A DNA stretch of 57,212 bases from positions 228,323-285,534 of the forward strand of contig UCEY01000009.1 in assembly GCA_900471605.1 (NCBI GenBank), given 5' to 3'. The position numbers and the translations under genes were made by a program. The DNA comes from Hyphomicrobiales bacterium (GTDB lineage Bacteria; Pseudomonadota; Alphaproteobacteria; Rhizobiales; Rhizobiaceae). Below are positions 7,245 through 14,598 of this stretch, one piece after another (the first letter of the stretch is position 1; each line of letters begins with the position of its first letter). The notes under the pieces are model-generated. The model did no database searches. It was not told the DNA's origin and was given only the letters and a program-made list of their open reading frames with translations.

Positions 7245-8141
7245 ATGACCCTCGATCAGCTCCGAATTTTTCTGGAAGTCGCCGCCCGCGAACATGTGAC
7301 GCGCGCCGCGGAAACGTTGAACTTGACGCAATCGGCGGTGAGCGCGGCGATCTCTGCGCTGGAGGCGCGCCATGCGGTGATCCTGTTCAACCGGGTCGGA
7401 CGACGGATCGAACTGACGGAGGCGGGAAAGCTCTTCGTGCCGGAGGCCCGCGCGGTGCTGGAGCGGGCGCAGACGGCCGAACATGTGCTTGCGGACCTCG
7501 GCGGCTCGGCCTCGGGCATCCTGCGTGTCCATGCCAGCCAGACGGTGGCGAGCTATTGGCTGCCGGCCCGGCTGGTCAGCTATCACGAGCGGTTTCCGCG
7601 CGTCGATGTCAGGCTGACAGTCGGCAATACCCAGAGCGCTGCCGAGGCGGTGCTGACCGGAGCGGCGGAACTCGCGGTCGTCGAGGGGGAGGTTTTTCTT
7701 GCCGGTCTGAAGCGCCGCAAGGTGGCGGAGGACCGGCTGGTGCTGGTGGTCGGCAGCCGTCATCCCTGGGCGGACGGGCGAAAAATCCGCTCCAGCGATC
7801 TGCTTGAAACCAACTGGATCATGCGCGAACAGGGTTCCGGCACGCGGTCGGCCTTCGAGGCGCAGCTCACCAATCTCGGCATCGAGCCGCAATCGCTGTC
7901 CGTCGTGCTGGAAATGCCGTCGAACGAGGCGGCGATGGCGGCGGTCGAGGCGGGCCTGAGCGCCACGGTGATTTCAAGCCGTGCCGCTTCATCCCATTCC
8001 TTTTCCGGGCGGCTCCACGTTGCCGATTTCCCGATGCCGCTCCGGCAGTTCTCGGCGCTTTTTCACGGCGAGCGCCATGTCACACGGGCGTTGCGCGCCA
8101 TGCTCGACCTCCTGAACGAGCCTGCGGACGAGGGTCGATGA
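7245..8141 (+). CDS. LysR-family regulator (CysB/CbbR-like)
   Basis: A 298-aa LysR-type regulator. The helix-turn-helix (residues 1-60) reads TLDQLRIFLEVAAREHVTRAAE, then LTQSAVSAAISALEARH. The effector domain begins near residue 90 and has the SGILRVHASQTVASYWLP strand and an MREQGSGTRSAFE ligand loop seen in CbbR/CysB/YeiE-type members. It diverges from the YeiH-like transporter and probably regulates it. The ATG at 7245 aligns with family starts, though GGAAG abuts it directly, a poor ribosome-site spacing. Full length. Confidence 0.88.
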   Translation: MTLDQLRIFLEVAAREHVTRAAETLNLTQSAVSAAISALEARHAVILFNRVGRRIELTEAGKLFVPEARAVLERAQTAEHVLADLGGSASGILRVHASQTVASYWLPARLVSYHERFPRVDVRLTVGNTQSAAEAVLTGAAELAVVEGEVFLAGLKRRKVAEDRLVLVVGSRHPWADGRKIRSSDLLETNWIMREQGSGTRSAFEAQLTNLGIEPQSLSVVLEMPSNEAAMAAVEAGLSATVISSRAASSHSFSGRLHVADFPMPLRQFSALFHGERHVTRALRAMLDLLNEPADEGR

Positions 8142-8376
8142 TCGAGAGGCCGGGCACGCCGCCGGTAAACACCTGCTCGCATTTCTGTGAACGATAAAAT
8201 TTAAGTCGTTCATTTTTATTGAACGCAACGTCCGCAACTTGCTGTCTATCGGCGGGGACGATCTTACACCATCTTCACCATCAGAAGCGCGGCAACGAGC
8301 TTCGAAGAACAAGATCAGACACGAAAGAGAGGGGCTTCGAGAAAACTCGGCTCCGACACATGCAAGGAACAAGACA

Positions 8377-8616
8377 ATGACCAGAATTTCATCCGCTATC
8401 GCCGCAGCCCTGATTGCTTCGGCTTCGTTCGGTTCAGCCGCTCTCGCCGAAGGCGACTATTACCAGGGCATCCAGAAGAACGCTCCCGCCGCTTCGGCCG
8501 CCGTCGATCGCACCAGCACCGGCAGCATCGGCCAGACGGCAGACGCCCGGAAGGCTAACATCCAGGCCGACGTCAACAGCGGCGACTATTTCGACGGCGC
8601 AAACCGCCCGAACTAA
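8377..8616 (+). CDS. Small secreted protein, tandem copy 1
   Basis: A 79-aa protein with a clear signal peptide (about residues 1-24, ending SAALA before EGDYY). The mature part is about 55 aa, contains GDYYQG, SAAVDRTSTGSIGQ and TADARKANIQ, and ends GDYFDGANRPN. I do not recognise a named domain. The next gene (8702) is a close paralog; signal peptide and C-terminus are nearly identical, and this copy has a short extra KNAPA segment. Start chosen at the ATG following GCAAGGAACAAGACA. A 235-base gap upstream holds a GAACGA/TCGTTC inverted repeat that could be regulatory. Function unknown; periplasmic or secreted by signal peptide. Confidence 0.82.
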   Translation: MTRISSAIAAALIASASFGSAALAEGDYYQGIQKNAPAASAAVDRTSTGSIGQTADARKANIQADVNSGDYFDGANRPN

Positions 8617-8701
8617 GCATCTCATTCAAGACACCGAAACAATCATCCGTAGGCAAGGTCGCAAACTTGAAGCCGCGGAACACTCTGAAAGGACTACCAT
8701 C

Positions 8702-8929
8702 ATGACCAGGATCTCTTCCGCTATCGCCGCAGCCCTCATCGCTTCGGCTTCCTTTGCATCCGCTGCTCTCGCCGAAGGCGATTACTACGAAGGCGCCTCC
8801 AAGGCTTCCGCAGCCGTCGACCAGGTCCAGACCGGCAGCATCGGCCAGAAGGCAGACGCCCGGAAGGCCGATATCCAGGCAGGCGTCAACAGCGGCGACT
8901 ATTTCGACGGCGCAAACCGCCCGAACTAA
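8702..8929 (+). CDS. Small secreted protein, tandem copy 2
   Basis: A 75-aa paralog of the preceding gene: same MTRISSAIAAALIASASF signal peptide start, then GDYYEGASKASAAVD, a TGSIGQKADARKADIQ middle and the identical C-terminus GDYFDGANRPN. The two genes are 85 bases apart and end in a shared strong terminator at 8954. Gene duplication is evident at DNA level, since long runs of bases are identical. Function unknown. The conserved GDYY..GDYFDG ends bracket a polar, probably disordered middle. Confidence 0.82.
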   Translation: MTRISSAIAAALIASASFASAALAEGDYYEGASKASAAVDQVQTGSIGQKADARKADIQAGVNSGDYFDGANRPN

Positions 8930-8953
8930 TCACGTTTCCATGCGAGACGAAGA

Positions 8954-8975
8954 AGGCCCGGCACCCGCCGGGCCT
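8954..8975 (+). terminator. Rho-independent terminator of the tandem secreted-protein genes
   Basis: AGGCCCGGC / GCCGGGCCT with a four-base ACCC loop, followed by CTTTGTTTT. Strong hairpin plus T tract 25 bases after the second gene. Confidence 0.85.
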
Positions 8976-9042
8976 CTTTGTTTTCAGCAGCCGGTCCACC
9001 GGCGGGCCGGCGCTTCCGGGCCTCGGTCGTCAATCGCGATCC

Positions 9043-9278
9043 CTAAAAGTAATAATCCCGGTGGATGCCGTCATACCGGGCGGATTCCAGGCAGCAGTTC
9101 TTGAAACCGCCTCCGCGAACCGCAGGGGCAGGGGTCGTTGCGGCCGAGCTTTTCGATCAGCTCGACATCGCCGCGCACGAATTGCGTGCCGGTCTTGACC
9201 CGTGTTTCGGATGGATAGGACTTGCGTCGCTTGGACGTGACCTCAAAAGCTCACGTCGTCGAAGAGCTTGCGTGACAT
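9043..9278 (-). pseudogene. SEC-C zinc-motif small protein, broken by two frameshifts
   Basis: Reading the minus strand from the ATG at 9276-9278 gives [11 protein letters not shown] and then a premature stop at 9243. Removing one T from a four-T run (plus-strand A run 9245-9248) opens the frame through [13 protein letters not shown] and [16 protein letters not shown] second one-base removal from a T run at 9104-9106 restores [11 protein letters not shown] and an end at 9043 (GIHRDYYF). The repaired protein is 77 aa with a complete SEC-C motif ([14 protein letters not shown]), a zinc-binding tail found on SecA and small orphan proteins. Both lesions are single-base insertions in homopolymers, so sequencing error is as likely as real decay. 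The coding potential outside the shifts looks intact. Confidence 0.75.
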
Positions 9279-9432
9279 GGTGGCCTCCTCAGGTTTGGAG
9301 CGTTGCGAATGGCAACACCGCCTCCTAGCTCGTCCTCCTGCCGAAATCGAGGGGCCGTTCCGAAAATATCGCCGGGTATTTTGGAATGTGCTATAGTCTC
9401 CGCACCGAAAGAAGTCTTTGGAGGCAAGAGCC

Positions 9433-9933
9433 ATGGAGAGACTGCTTTTTAGGAACCTGCGGCCGATGTACGGCTGGCTTTTCATCGCCGCCTGGTTCGC
9501 CATTCTCGTGTTGATGACCTGGGCGTTCTTCCGTAACGGCGGCATCGTCCAGGAACCGTTCCGGGCCCTCATCATTTCCTTCTTCTGGGGCCTCGGCGGC
9601 TGGCTGGCGTTCGGAGCGCTTTCCCGGCCGATCGTCTCCGTGCGGCAGGGGAGCGATGGCAACTGGATCGTCATTCGCCGCTGGCTCTGGACCCATGACG
9701 AGGAGCGCATCGATCCCGACCGCCTGCCGGCTCCGACGATCGACGCGGAAAGCGACGGCGAGGGCGGCATGCACTACCATTGCCTTTTGCAGACGCCGGA
9801 ACACGGTTCCGTGGAGTTCAGCGAGCACCTCAAGCTGGACAAGGCCGCCCTCGCACGCGACCGCATGGCCTTCCTGATCCGGAACGCCAGAGCGAAAATG
9901 CCGGGAGGCACCCGGCTTCCCGGAGCCCGTTAA
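9433..9933 (+). CDS. Hypothetical membrane protein, two N-terminal helices
   Basis: A 166-aa protein. Two hydrophobic helices (about residues 9-34 and 46-66: WLFIAAWFAILVLMTWAFF and FRALIISFFWGLGGWLAFG) precede a soluble domain of about 95 aa with a basic tail. The soluble part has a strand-rich look (VSVRQGSDGNWIVIRRWLW; HYHCLLQTPEHGSVEFSEH). I do not recognise the family. Start placed at the ATG with GGAGG upstream rather than an earlier TTG. The stop TAA is shared on both strands with the convergent rhodanese gene (TTAA at 9930-9933). Confidence 0.75.
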   Translation: MERLLFRNLRPMYGWLFIAAWFAILVLMTWAFFRNGGIVQEPFRALIISFFWGLGGWLAFGALSRPIVSVRQGSDGNWIVIRRWLWTHDEERIDPDRLPAPTIDAESDGEGGMHYHCLLQTPEHGSVEFSEHLKLDKAALARDRMAFLIRNARAKMPGGTRLPGAR

Positions 9934-10475
9934 GCCGTCCGGTTCCAGGGCATGCGCTGCAGCAGCAGGGCGAGGCCGCACCAGCCGCTTATGCCGGCGA
10001 AGGCCAGCATGAAACCGAACAGGCCGGCCAGCGCAAAGGCATAGGTCAGTCCGAGGAAGCCAAGGACCACGCACAAAAGAACGAGAGTGCCGACGATCAT
10101 CTGCACCTGGCGGAAGATCGACGGCGCGCCCGCGCCGGCTGCCGTGCCGACGACGGGCAGCCCGGCCTGTTTCCAGGCAATGATCCCGCCCTCGAGATTG
10201 TAGATCTCACGGCCGGGCAGGATATCGGCCAGCGTTAGGCAGGCCTGCTCGCCGCGCCCGCCCTTCAGGCAATGCACGACGATCTTCCTGTCCGGCGGGA
10301 TCGTCAGCGTCCGGGGCAGGCCCGCCACCGATTGCAGCGGAAGCGAAGCGGCTGCGGCGACGTGCTCGGCCCGGAACTCGTCCGGCTCGCGCACGTCGAT
10401 CAGGATCGCATCGCCGGCGGCCAGCCATTCGGCGGCGCGGGTTGCGGATACGGTTCGTGTGGTTTCTGTCGTCAT
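9930..10475 (-). CDS. ygaP: YgaP-like membrane rhodanese (rhodanese + DUF2892)
   Basis: A 181-aa inner-membrane sulfurtransferase. Residues about 5-108 form a rhodanese domain (ILIDVREPDEF near 24-34). The active-site loop HCLKGGRGEQ places the persulfide-carrying cysteine at 69, with a second cysteine at 79. Residues about 120-175 carry two DUF2892 transmembrane helices. This is the architecture and length of E. coli YgaP (174 aa). The gene lies one base after the ArsR-type regulator at 10477, like the E. coli ygaV-ygaP operon. It likely handles sulfane sulfur at the membrane; acceptor unknown. Confidence 0.85.
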   Translation of the reverse strand: MTTETTRTVSATRAAEWLAAGDAILIDVREPDEFRAEHVAAAASLPLQSVAGLPRTLTIPPDRKIVVHCLKGGRGEQACLTLADILPGREIYNLEGGIIAWKQAGLPVVGTAAGAGAPSIFRQVQMIVGTLVLLCVVLGFLGLTYAFALAGLFGFMLAFAGISGWCGLALLLQRMPWNRTA

Positions 10476-10476
10476 C

Positions 10477-10779
10477 TCATTTCGCCTTGCAGAAGTGCTG
10501 GTAAAGGACGCCCATCACCTCGCCGACGGCGGGATGGGCGATGAAATAGAAAAGCGTGCGGTGGTCGCGCCGGAAATCGACGATCCCTTCCTCCTTCAGC
10601 TTGGCGAGATGCTGCGACATCGAGGTCGGCGCAATGCCGGTCGCCTCGATCAGTTGCGCCACGTTGCGCTCGCCTTCCGCCAGCGCGCAGAGCACCAGCA
10701 GCCGGTGGGAATTGGCCAGTCCCTTGAGGAAGTTCGCCACTTCCTCCGCCTTCGCGGGCATTTCGTCGGTCAGGTCCAT
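10477..10779 (-). CDS. ygaV: ArsR-family persulfide-type repressor (YgaV/BigR-like)
   Basis: A 100-aa winged-helix regulator. Helix-turn-helix residues about 40-65 (VAQLIEATGIAPTSMSQHLAKL). Two cysteines, Cys31 in LVLCAL and Cys97 in HFCKAK, sit where the redox pair lies in BigR/SqrR/YgaV sensors of sulfide and polysulfide; the metal-site cysteines of classical ArsR are absent. I chose the ATG at 10779 because AAAGGGG lies just upstream; the earlier ATG at 10800 lies inside the operator palindrome and has no ribosome site. It is followed by the YgaP-like rhodanese and diverges from an AhpD-like gene across a 48-bp palindrome, probably its operator. Confidence 0.85.
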   Translation of the reverse strand: MDLTDEMPAKAEEVANFLKGLANSHRLLVLCALAEGERNVAQLIEATGIAPTSMSQHLAKLKEEGIVDFRRDHRTLFYFIAHPAVGEVMGVLYQHFCKAK

Positions 10780-10787
10780 CGGAGCCC

Positions 10788-10835
10788 CTTTACAATTCAT
10801 ATTTTCTTTATATCATAAAAATATGAATTGTAAAG
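10788..10835. promoter_or_regulatory. 48-bp perfect palindrome, divergent operator
   Basis: Two perfectly complementary 18-base arms, CTTTACAATTCATATTTT (10788-10805) and its inverse (10818-10835), with a 12-base AT-rich spacer. It fills the gap between the divergent ygaV-like start (10779) and the AhpD-like start (10851). Its left end touches the ygaV ribosome site. AT-rich palindromes are the known operator style of BigR/YgaV repressors, so autoregulation and control of both genes is the simple reading. Confidence 0.78.
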
Positions 10836-10850
10836 CCGAAGGAGGCCGCA

Positions 10851-11198
10851 GTGACGAAAGACTATCGCGAGATCACCCGGGACATTTCCGCCTATACCGC
10901 CGAGATGCGCAAACTGGCGCCCGAAGCCATGCAGGGGTTCAATGCCCTTTCGAAAGGGGCGGGCGCCGACGGGGCGCTGGACAAGAAGACCAAGGAGCTG
11001 ATCGCGCTGGCGATCGGCATCACCCAGCGCTGCGACGGCTGCATCGGTTTCCACGCCAAGGCGCTGCACGGCCTCGGCGCGACGCGCCAGGAGATCGCCG
11101 ACGTGGTGGCGATGAGCGTCTACATGGGCGGCGGCCCGGCCCTGATGTATGGCGCCGACGCGCTGCGTGCCTGGGACCAGTTTGCCGAAGCGGCGTAA
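10851..11198 (+). CDS. Carboxymuconolactone decarboxylase / AhpD-like protein
   Basis: A 115-aa protein of the CMD/AhpD fold. The redox motif RCDGCIGFH gives Cys61, Cys64 and His68, the catalytic thiol pair of AhpD-type peroxidase helpers. The LDKKTKELIALAIGITQ helix before it and the GATRQEIADVVAMSVYMGGGPALMYGADAL tail are typical. Start is GTG with GAAGGAGG upstream. It diverges from the YgaV/YgaP-like pair across one large palindrome, so the three probably respond to the same reactive-sulfur or oxidant signal. A true decarboxylase role is unlikely in this context. Confidence 0.85.
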   Translation: MTKDYREITRDISAYTAEMRKLAPEAMQGFNALSKGAGADGALDKKTKELIALAIGITQRCDGCIGFHAKALHGLGATRQEIADVVAMSVYMGGGPALMYGADALRAWDQFAEAA

Positions 11199-11216
11199 GC
11201 TTTCCAAAACGAATAA

Positions 11217-11234
11217 GGGCGGCTTGCGCCGCCC
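11217..11234. terminator. Terminator between AhpD-like gene and preA
   Basis: GGGCGGC / GCCGCCC arms with a TTGC loop in the 42-base gap between convergent genes. The T tract is poor. Confidence 0.55.
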
Positions 11235-11240
11235 CATCAG

Positions 11241-12554
11241 TTATTCCGCGGCTTGTCTTGCCATCGGGTTGTTCGGGTGCTGGGTCCAGTTGGCGTAGGT
11301 CGGGTCCACCACCTTGCCGGTGCGCCGGTCGAGTTCGCCGGCTGGCAGAGCTTCCATGGTGATGCAGTTTTCGACCGGGCAGACGTTGACGCAGAGATTG
11401 CAGCCGACGCATTCCTCTTCCATCACCTCGAAATGGCGCACGCCGTCGACCATCGAGGTGATCGCCTGGTGGGAGGTATCCTCGCAGGCGATGTGGCAGC
11501 GGCCGCACTTGATGCAGGCGTCCTGGTCGATATGCGCCTTGGCGATGTAGTTGAGGTTCAGGTACTGCCAGTCGGTGACGTTGGGCACCGCGCGACAGAT
11601 GACGTCGTCGAGCGTCCGGTGGCCCTTTTCGTCCATCCAGTCGGACAGGCCGGTGATCATCTCCTGGACGATCTTGAAGCCATAGGTCATCGCCGCGGTG
11701 CAGACCTGCACGTTGCCGGCCCCGAGCGCCAGGAATTCGGCCGCATCGCGCCAGGTGGTGATGCCGCCGATGCCGGAGATCGGCAGGCCGTAGGTTTCCC
11801 GATCACGGGCGATCTCGGCGACCATGTTGAGCGCGATCGGCTTGACCGCCGGACCGCAATAACCGCCATGGCTGCCCTTGCCGCCGACCGACGGATTGGG
11901 CGAGAAGCTGTCGAGATCGACAGAGACGATCGAGTTTATCGTGTTGATCAGCGACACGGCGTCGGTGCCGCCAGCCTTGGCGGCTCGGGCGGGCTTGCGG
12001 ATGTCGGTGATATTGGGCGTCAGCTTGGTGATGACGGGCATGCGGGTGTATTGCTTGCACCAGCGCACCACCATCTCGATATATTCCGGCACCTGGCCGA
12101 CCGCGGAGCCCATGCCGCGCTCGGACATGCCGTGCGGACAGCCGAAATTGAGTTCGATGCCGTCGACTTCGGTCTCTTCCACCAGCGGCAGGATCGCCTT
12201 CCAAGCCTGTTCCTCGCAGGGAACCATGATGGATGCAATAACCGCCCGGTCCGGCCAGTTCTTCTTCACTTCCTTCATTTCGCGAAGGTTGGTGTAGAGG
12301 TCCCGGTCGGTGATCAGCTCGATATTGTTCAAGCCGAGCAGGCGGCGGTCGGCACCCCAGATGGCGCCGTAACGCGGGCCGTTGACGTTGACGACCGGTG
12401 GGCCTTCCTCGCCGAGAGTCTTCCAGACCACGCCGCCCCAGCCGGCCTTGAAGGCGCGCTCGACATTGTAGGCCTTGTCGGTCGGCGGCGCGGATGCCAG
12501 CCAGAACGGGTTGGGGGATTTGATGCCGACGAAATTGTTGCGGATATCAGCCAT
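11241..12554 (-). CDS. preA: NAD-dependent dihydropyrimidine dehydrogenase, FMN/Fe-S subunit PreA
   Basis: A 437-aa flavoprotein subunit that reduces uracil or thymine to the 5,6-dihydro form (cytosol). Residues about 1-320 form the dihydroorotate-dehydrogenase-like FMN barrel (NPFWLASAPPT near 15-25, ELNFGCPHGMSERGMG near 136-151, and the glycine-rich GIGGI phosphate loop). The C-terminus holds two 4Fe-4S ferredoxin motifs: CIKCGRCHIAC at 347-357 and CVGCNLCVNVCP starting near 382. GGGGAG precedes the ATG. It follows preT by 13 bases. Together with HydA and HyuC it completes reductive pyrimidine degradation, and the operon has a RutR-like site upstream. Confidence 0.95.
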   Translation of the reverse strand: MADIRNNFVGIKSPNPFWLASAPPTDKAYNVERAFKAGWGGVVWKTLGEEGPPVVNVNGPRYGAIWGADRRLLGLNNIELITDRDLYTNLREMKEVKKNWPDRAVIASIMVPCEEQAWKAILPLVEETEVDGIELNFGCPHGMSERGMGSAVGQVPEYIEMVVRWCKQYTRMPVITKLTPNITDIRKPARAAKAGGTDAVSLINTINSIVSVDLDSFSPNPSVGGKGSHGGYCGPAVKPIALNMVAEIARDRETYGLPISGIGGITTWRDAAEFLALGAGNVQVCTAAMTYGFKIVQEMITGLSDWMDEKGHRTLDDVICRAVPNVTDWQYLNLNYIAKAHIDQDACIKCGRCHIACEDTSHQAITSMVDGVRHFEVMEEECVGCNLCVNVCPVENCITMEALPAGELDRRTGKVVDPTYANWTQHPNNPMARQAAE

Positions 12555-12567
12555 GATCGTTCTCCCC

Positions 12568-13953
12568 TCAAGCGACTGCGGTTGCCGGCTGCGCAGCGGC
12601 GGCCAGGGCTCTTGCGATGCTTTCCGCGGCGTCGCGCCCCTGCGCGACGGCCGAAACGGTCAGGTCCTCGCCCGACCCGATGCAGTCGCCGCCGGCCCAG
12701 ACGCCTTCGATCGAGGTGCGGCCTTCGCCGTCCACGACGATCTTGCCCTTCTCGAACTGCAGCGCGCCGAGGCCCGAGGCGGAGAAAGTCTGGCCGATCG
12801 CCTTGAAGATCTGGTCGGCGGCGATCACGCCGGTCTCGCCGGTGCCGATCAGCTTGCCGTCGCGGATCGCGGTATATTCCACCTCGATGCCGGCGACATG
12901 AGCGCCATTGGGGCCGTCCTTGCCGATGATCGATTTCGGCGCCAGCCAGTGGCGGATGATGACGCCGTTGGCGGTCGCCAGATCCTGTTCGTAGGGTGAG
13001 GCGTTCATGTTGTCCTTGCCGCGGCGGTAGCAGATTGTCACTTCCTCGGCGCCGAGCAGCTTCGACTGGATCGCGGCGTCGATGGCGGTCATGCCGCCGC
13101 CGAGCACGACGACGCGCCGGCCGATCGGAAGCACGCTCTTATCCTTTGCCTGGCGAAGGGCGGCGATGAAATCCACCGCGTCCTCGACGCCGGTCAGGCT
13201 TTCGCCCTCGATACCGAGGCCGTTGACGCCGGCCAAGCCCATGCCGAGGAAAACGGCGTCGTATTTCGCCGTCAGGTCGGAGAGCGAGAAATCCCGGCCG
13301 AGCGCCTGGCCGTTGACGATCTCGATGCCGCCGATCGCGGTGACGTAATCCACTTCGCGGGCGGCGAAATCGTCGACCGCCTTGTAGGTGGCGATGCCGT
13401 ATTCGTTGAGGCCGCCGGCCTTTTCGCGGGCTTCGAGGATGGTGACGGAATGGCCGTGCATGGCGAGCCGGTGTGCGGCGGCAAGGCCTGCGGGGCCGGC
13501 GCCAACGACGGCGACCGTCTTGCCGGTCGGTGCCTTGCGGCTATAGAACTGCCGGCCCTGTTCCATGGCGATGTCGGTCGCATAACGCTGCAGCTTGCCG
13601 ATCTCGACCGGCTTGTCCTCGGCGGTGTTGCGCACGCAGGCCTGTTCGCAGAGCGTTTCGGTGGGACAGACGCGGGCGCACATGCCGCCCAGAATGTTCT
13701 GGTCGAAGATGGTCTTTGCCGAACCCAGCGGATTGCCCGTCGATATCTGCCGGATGAACAGCGGGATATCGATGGAGGTGGGACAGGCCGTCATGCACGG
13801 CGCGTCGTAGCAGAAATAACAGCGATCGGATTCGACCAGCGCCTCATGCCTGTCGAGACGCGGGTGCAGATCGGCGAAGTTCGCCTGATAGTCGGCAGCG
13901 GTGAGGCGGCCAGCCTCGATCCCGGCCTTTGGACCGTTTCCCAGTCGTTCCAT
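12568..13953 (-). CDS. preT: NAD-dependent dihydropyrimidine dehydrogenase, FAD subunit PreT
   Basis: A 461-aa partner of PreA that passes electrons from NADH through FAD and Fe-S centres. The N-terminal cysteine domain shows C45xxC48, C53 and C57 (RCYFCYDAPCMTACP), then CARVCPTETLCEQAC near 93-107, as in the glutamate synthase small subunit. An FAD-binding GAGPAGLAAAHRL follows near 150 and the NAD(P) motif VVLGGGMTAIDAA near 285. GAGGGAA lies upstream of the ATG. First gene of the preTA operon. The 225-base region upstream carries a RutR-type palindrome. Confidence 0.94.
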   Translation of the reverse strand: MERLGNGPKAGIEAGRLTAADYQANFADLHPRLDRHEALVESDRCYFCYDAPCMTACPTSIDIPLFIRQISTGNPLGSAKTIFDQNILGGMCARVCPTETLCEQACVRNTAEDKPVEIGKLQRYATDIAMEQGRQFYSRKAPTGKTVAVVGAGPAGLAAAHRLAMHGHSVTILEAREKAGGLNEYGIATYKAVDDFAAREVDYVTAIGGIEIVNGQALGRDFSLSDLTAKYDAVFLGMGLAGVNGLGIEGESLTGVEDAVDFIAALRQAKDKSVLPIGRRVVVLGGGMTAIDAAIQSKLLGAEEVTICYRRGKDNMNASPYEQDLATANGVIIRHWLAPKSIIGKDGPNGAHVAGIEVEYTAIRDGKLIGTGETGVIAADQIFKAIGQTFSASGLGALQFEKGKIVVDGEGRTSIEGVWAGGDCIGSGEDLTVSAVAQGRDAAESIARALAAAAQPATAVA

Positions 13954-14017
13954 CCTAAGTTCCCTCTTTTATGGATTCATGGACAACTATTGGGAAAAAG
14001 GTACCACAGCAGAAAAA

Positions 14018-14033
14018 TTTATCAAACGGTAAA
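14018..14033. promoter_or_regulatory. RutR-like operator upstream of preT
   Basis: TTTATCAAACGGTAAA; its complement TTTACCGTTTGATAAA matches the hyuC/rutR site TTGACCGCTTGGTAAA at 13 of 16 positions. It lies 64 bases upstream of the preT start, where a repressor would block transcription. Shared regulation by RutR is inferred from this match. Confidence 0.65.
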
Positions 14034-14178
14034 ATTTTGGAAATGGCGCCCCTTGTCAGGGGCCCCGATATATCATGATGAAAAGAGTCCACTTTTAATC
14101 TTTACTCTGAAAATCAACTTTAATATGGTGCCGGCCATCGAGGAACCGAAGCGTAAGCAGAATCGGCGGCGAGGGCAT

Positions 14179-14598
14179 ATGGCCAAGAAGCAGAAGAACA
14201 AGAACGGCAATTCCGGCGCAGAGGCGAAAGGTGTGGAAACGCGTGGCTCCGAAACGCGGGGACCAGGCGTGACCGATGTCCGCAGCTTTCTCTATGTCGG
14301 CGGCCGTGACTGTCAGGTGGCGCACCTGAGGGAGATCGCCAGCAATTTCGGCGCCGAACTGATCCACCACGACGGCGGACTTCGCGAGGCGGTCTCCCGT
14401 ATCGACACGGTTCTGCCGTCGGTCGACTGCGTCTTCTGCCCCATCGACTGTATCAGCCACGACGCGTGCCTGAGGGTGAAGACCGGCTGCAAGAAGTTCG
14501 GCGTCGCCTTCGTGCCGCTTCGCAACGGCTCCAAATCCAGTCTGGAGCGGGCGCTCCAGACCATGAAGGAACGCAATGATGAACGAAGAACGTCGTGA
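14179..14598 (+). CDS. DUF2325 domain protein
   Basis: A 139-aa protein. The first 35 residues are lysine-rich and polar (MAKKQKNKNG...). The rest is a DUF2325 domain: VRSFLYVGGRDCQVAHLREIA, FGAELIHHDGGL, the cysteine-bearing VDCVFCPIDCISHDAC and a CKKFGVAFVPLRNGS end. DUF2325 has a nucleotide- or toprim-like alpha/beta look and no assigned activity. Three clustered cysteines plus histidines suggest metal or redox chemistry. An in-frame ATG at 14125 is an alternative start; I prefer 14179 because a GGCGAGGG site lies just upstream. It runs divergently from preTA and its 3' end overlaps the next small gene, so the two are coupled. Confidence 0.78.
   Translation: MAKKQKNKNGNSGAEAKGVETRGSETRGPGVTDVRSFLYVGGRDCQVAHLREIASNFGAELIHHDGGLREAVSRIDTVLPSVDCVFCPIDCISHDACLRVKTGCKKFGVAFVPLRNGSKSSLERALQTMKERNDERRTS

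Noticed and set aside
10824..10851. ATG AAT TGT AAA (MNCK) start on the plus strand, identical to the longer start of the ArsR gene on the minus strand
   Set aside because: Both come from the two arms of the perfect palindrome; neither has a ribosome site. The real starts are 10779 (-) and 10851 (+).
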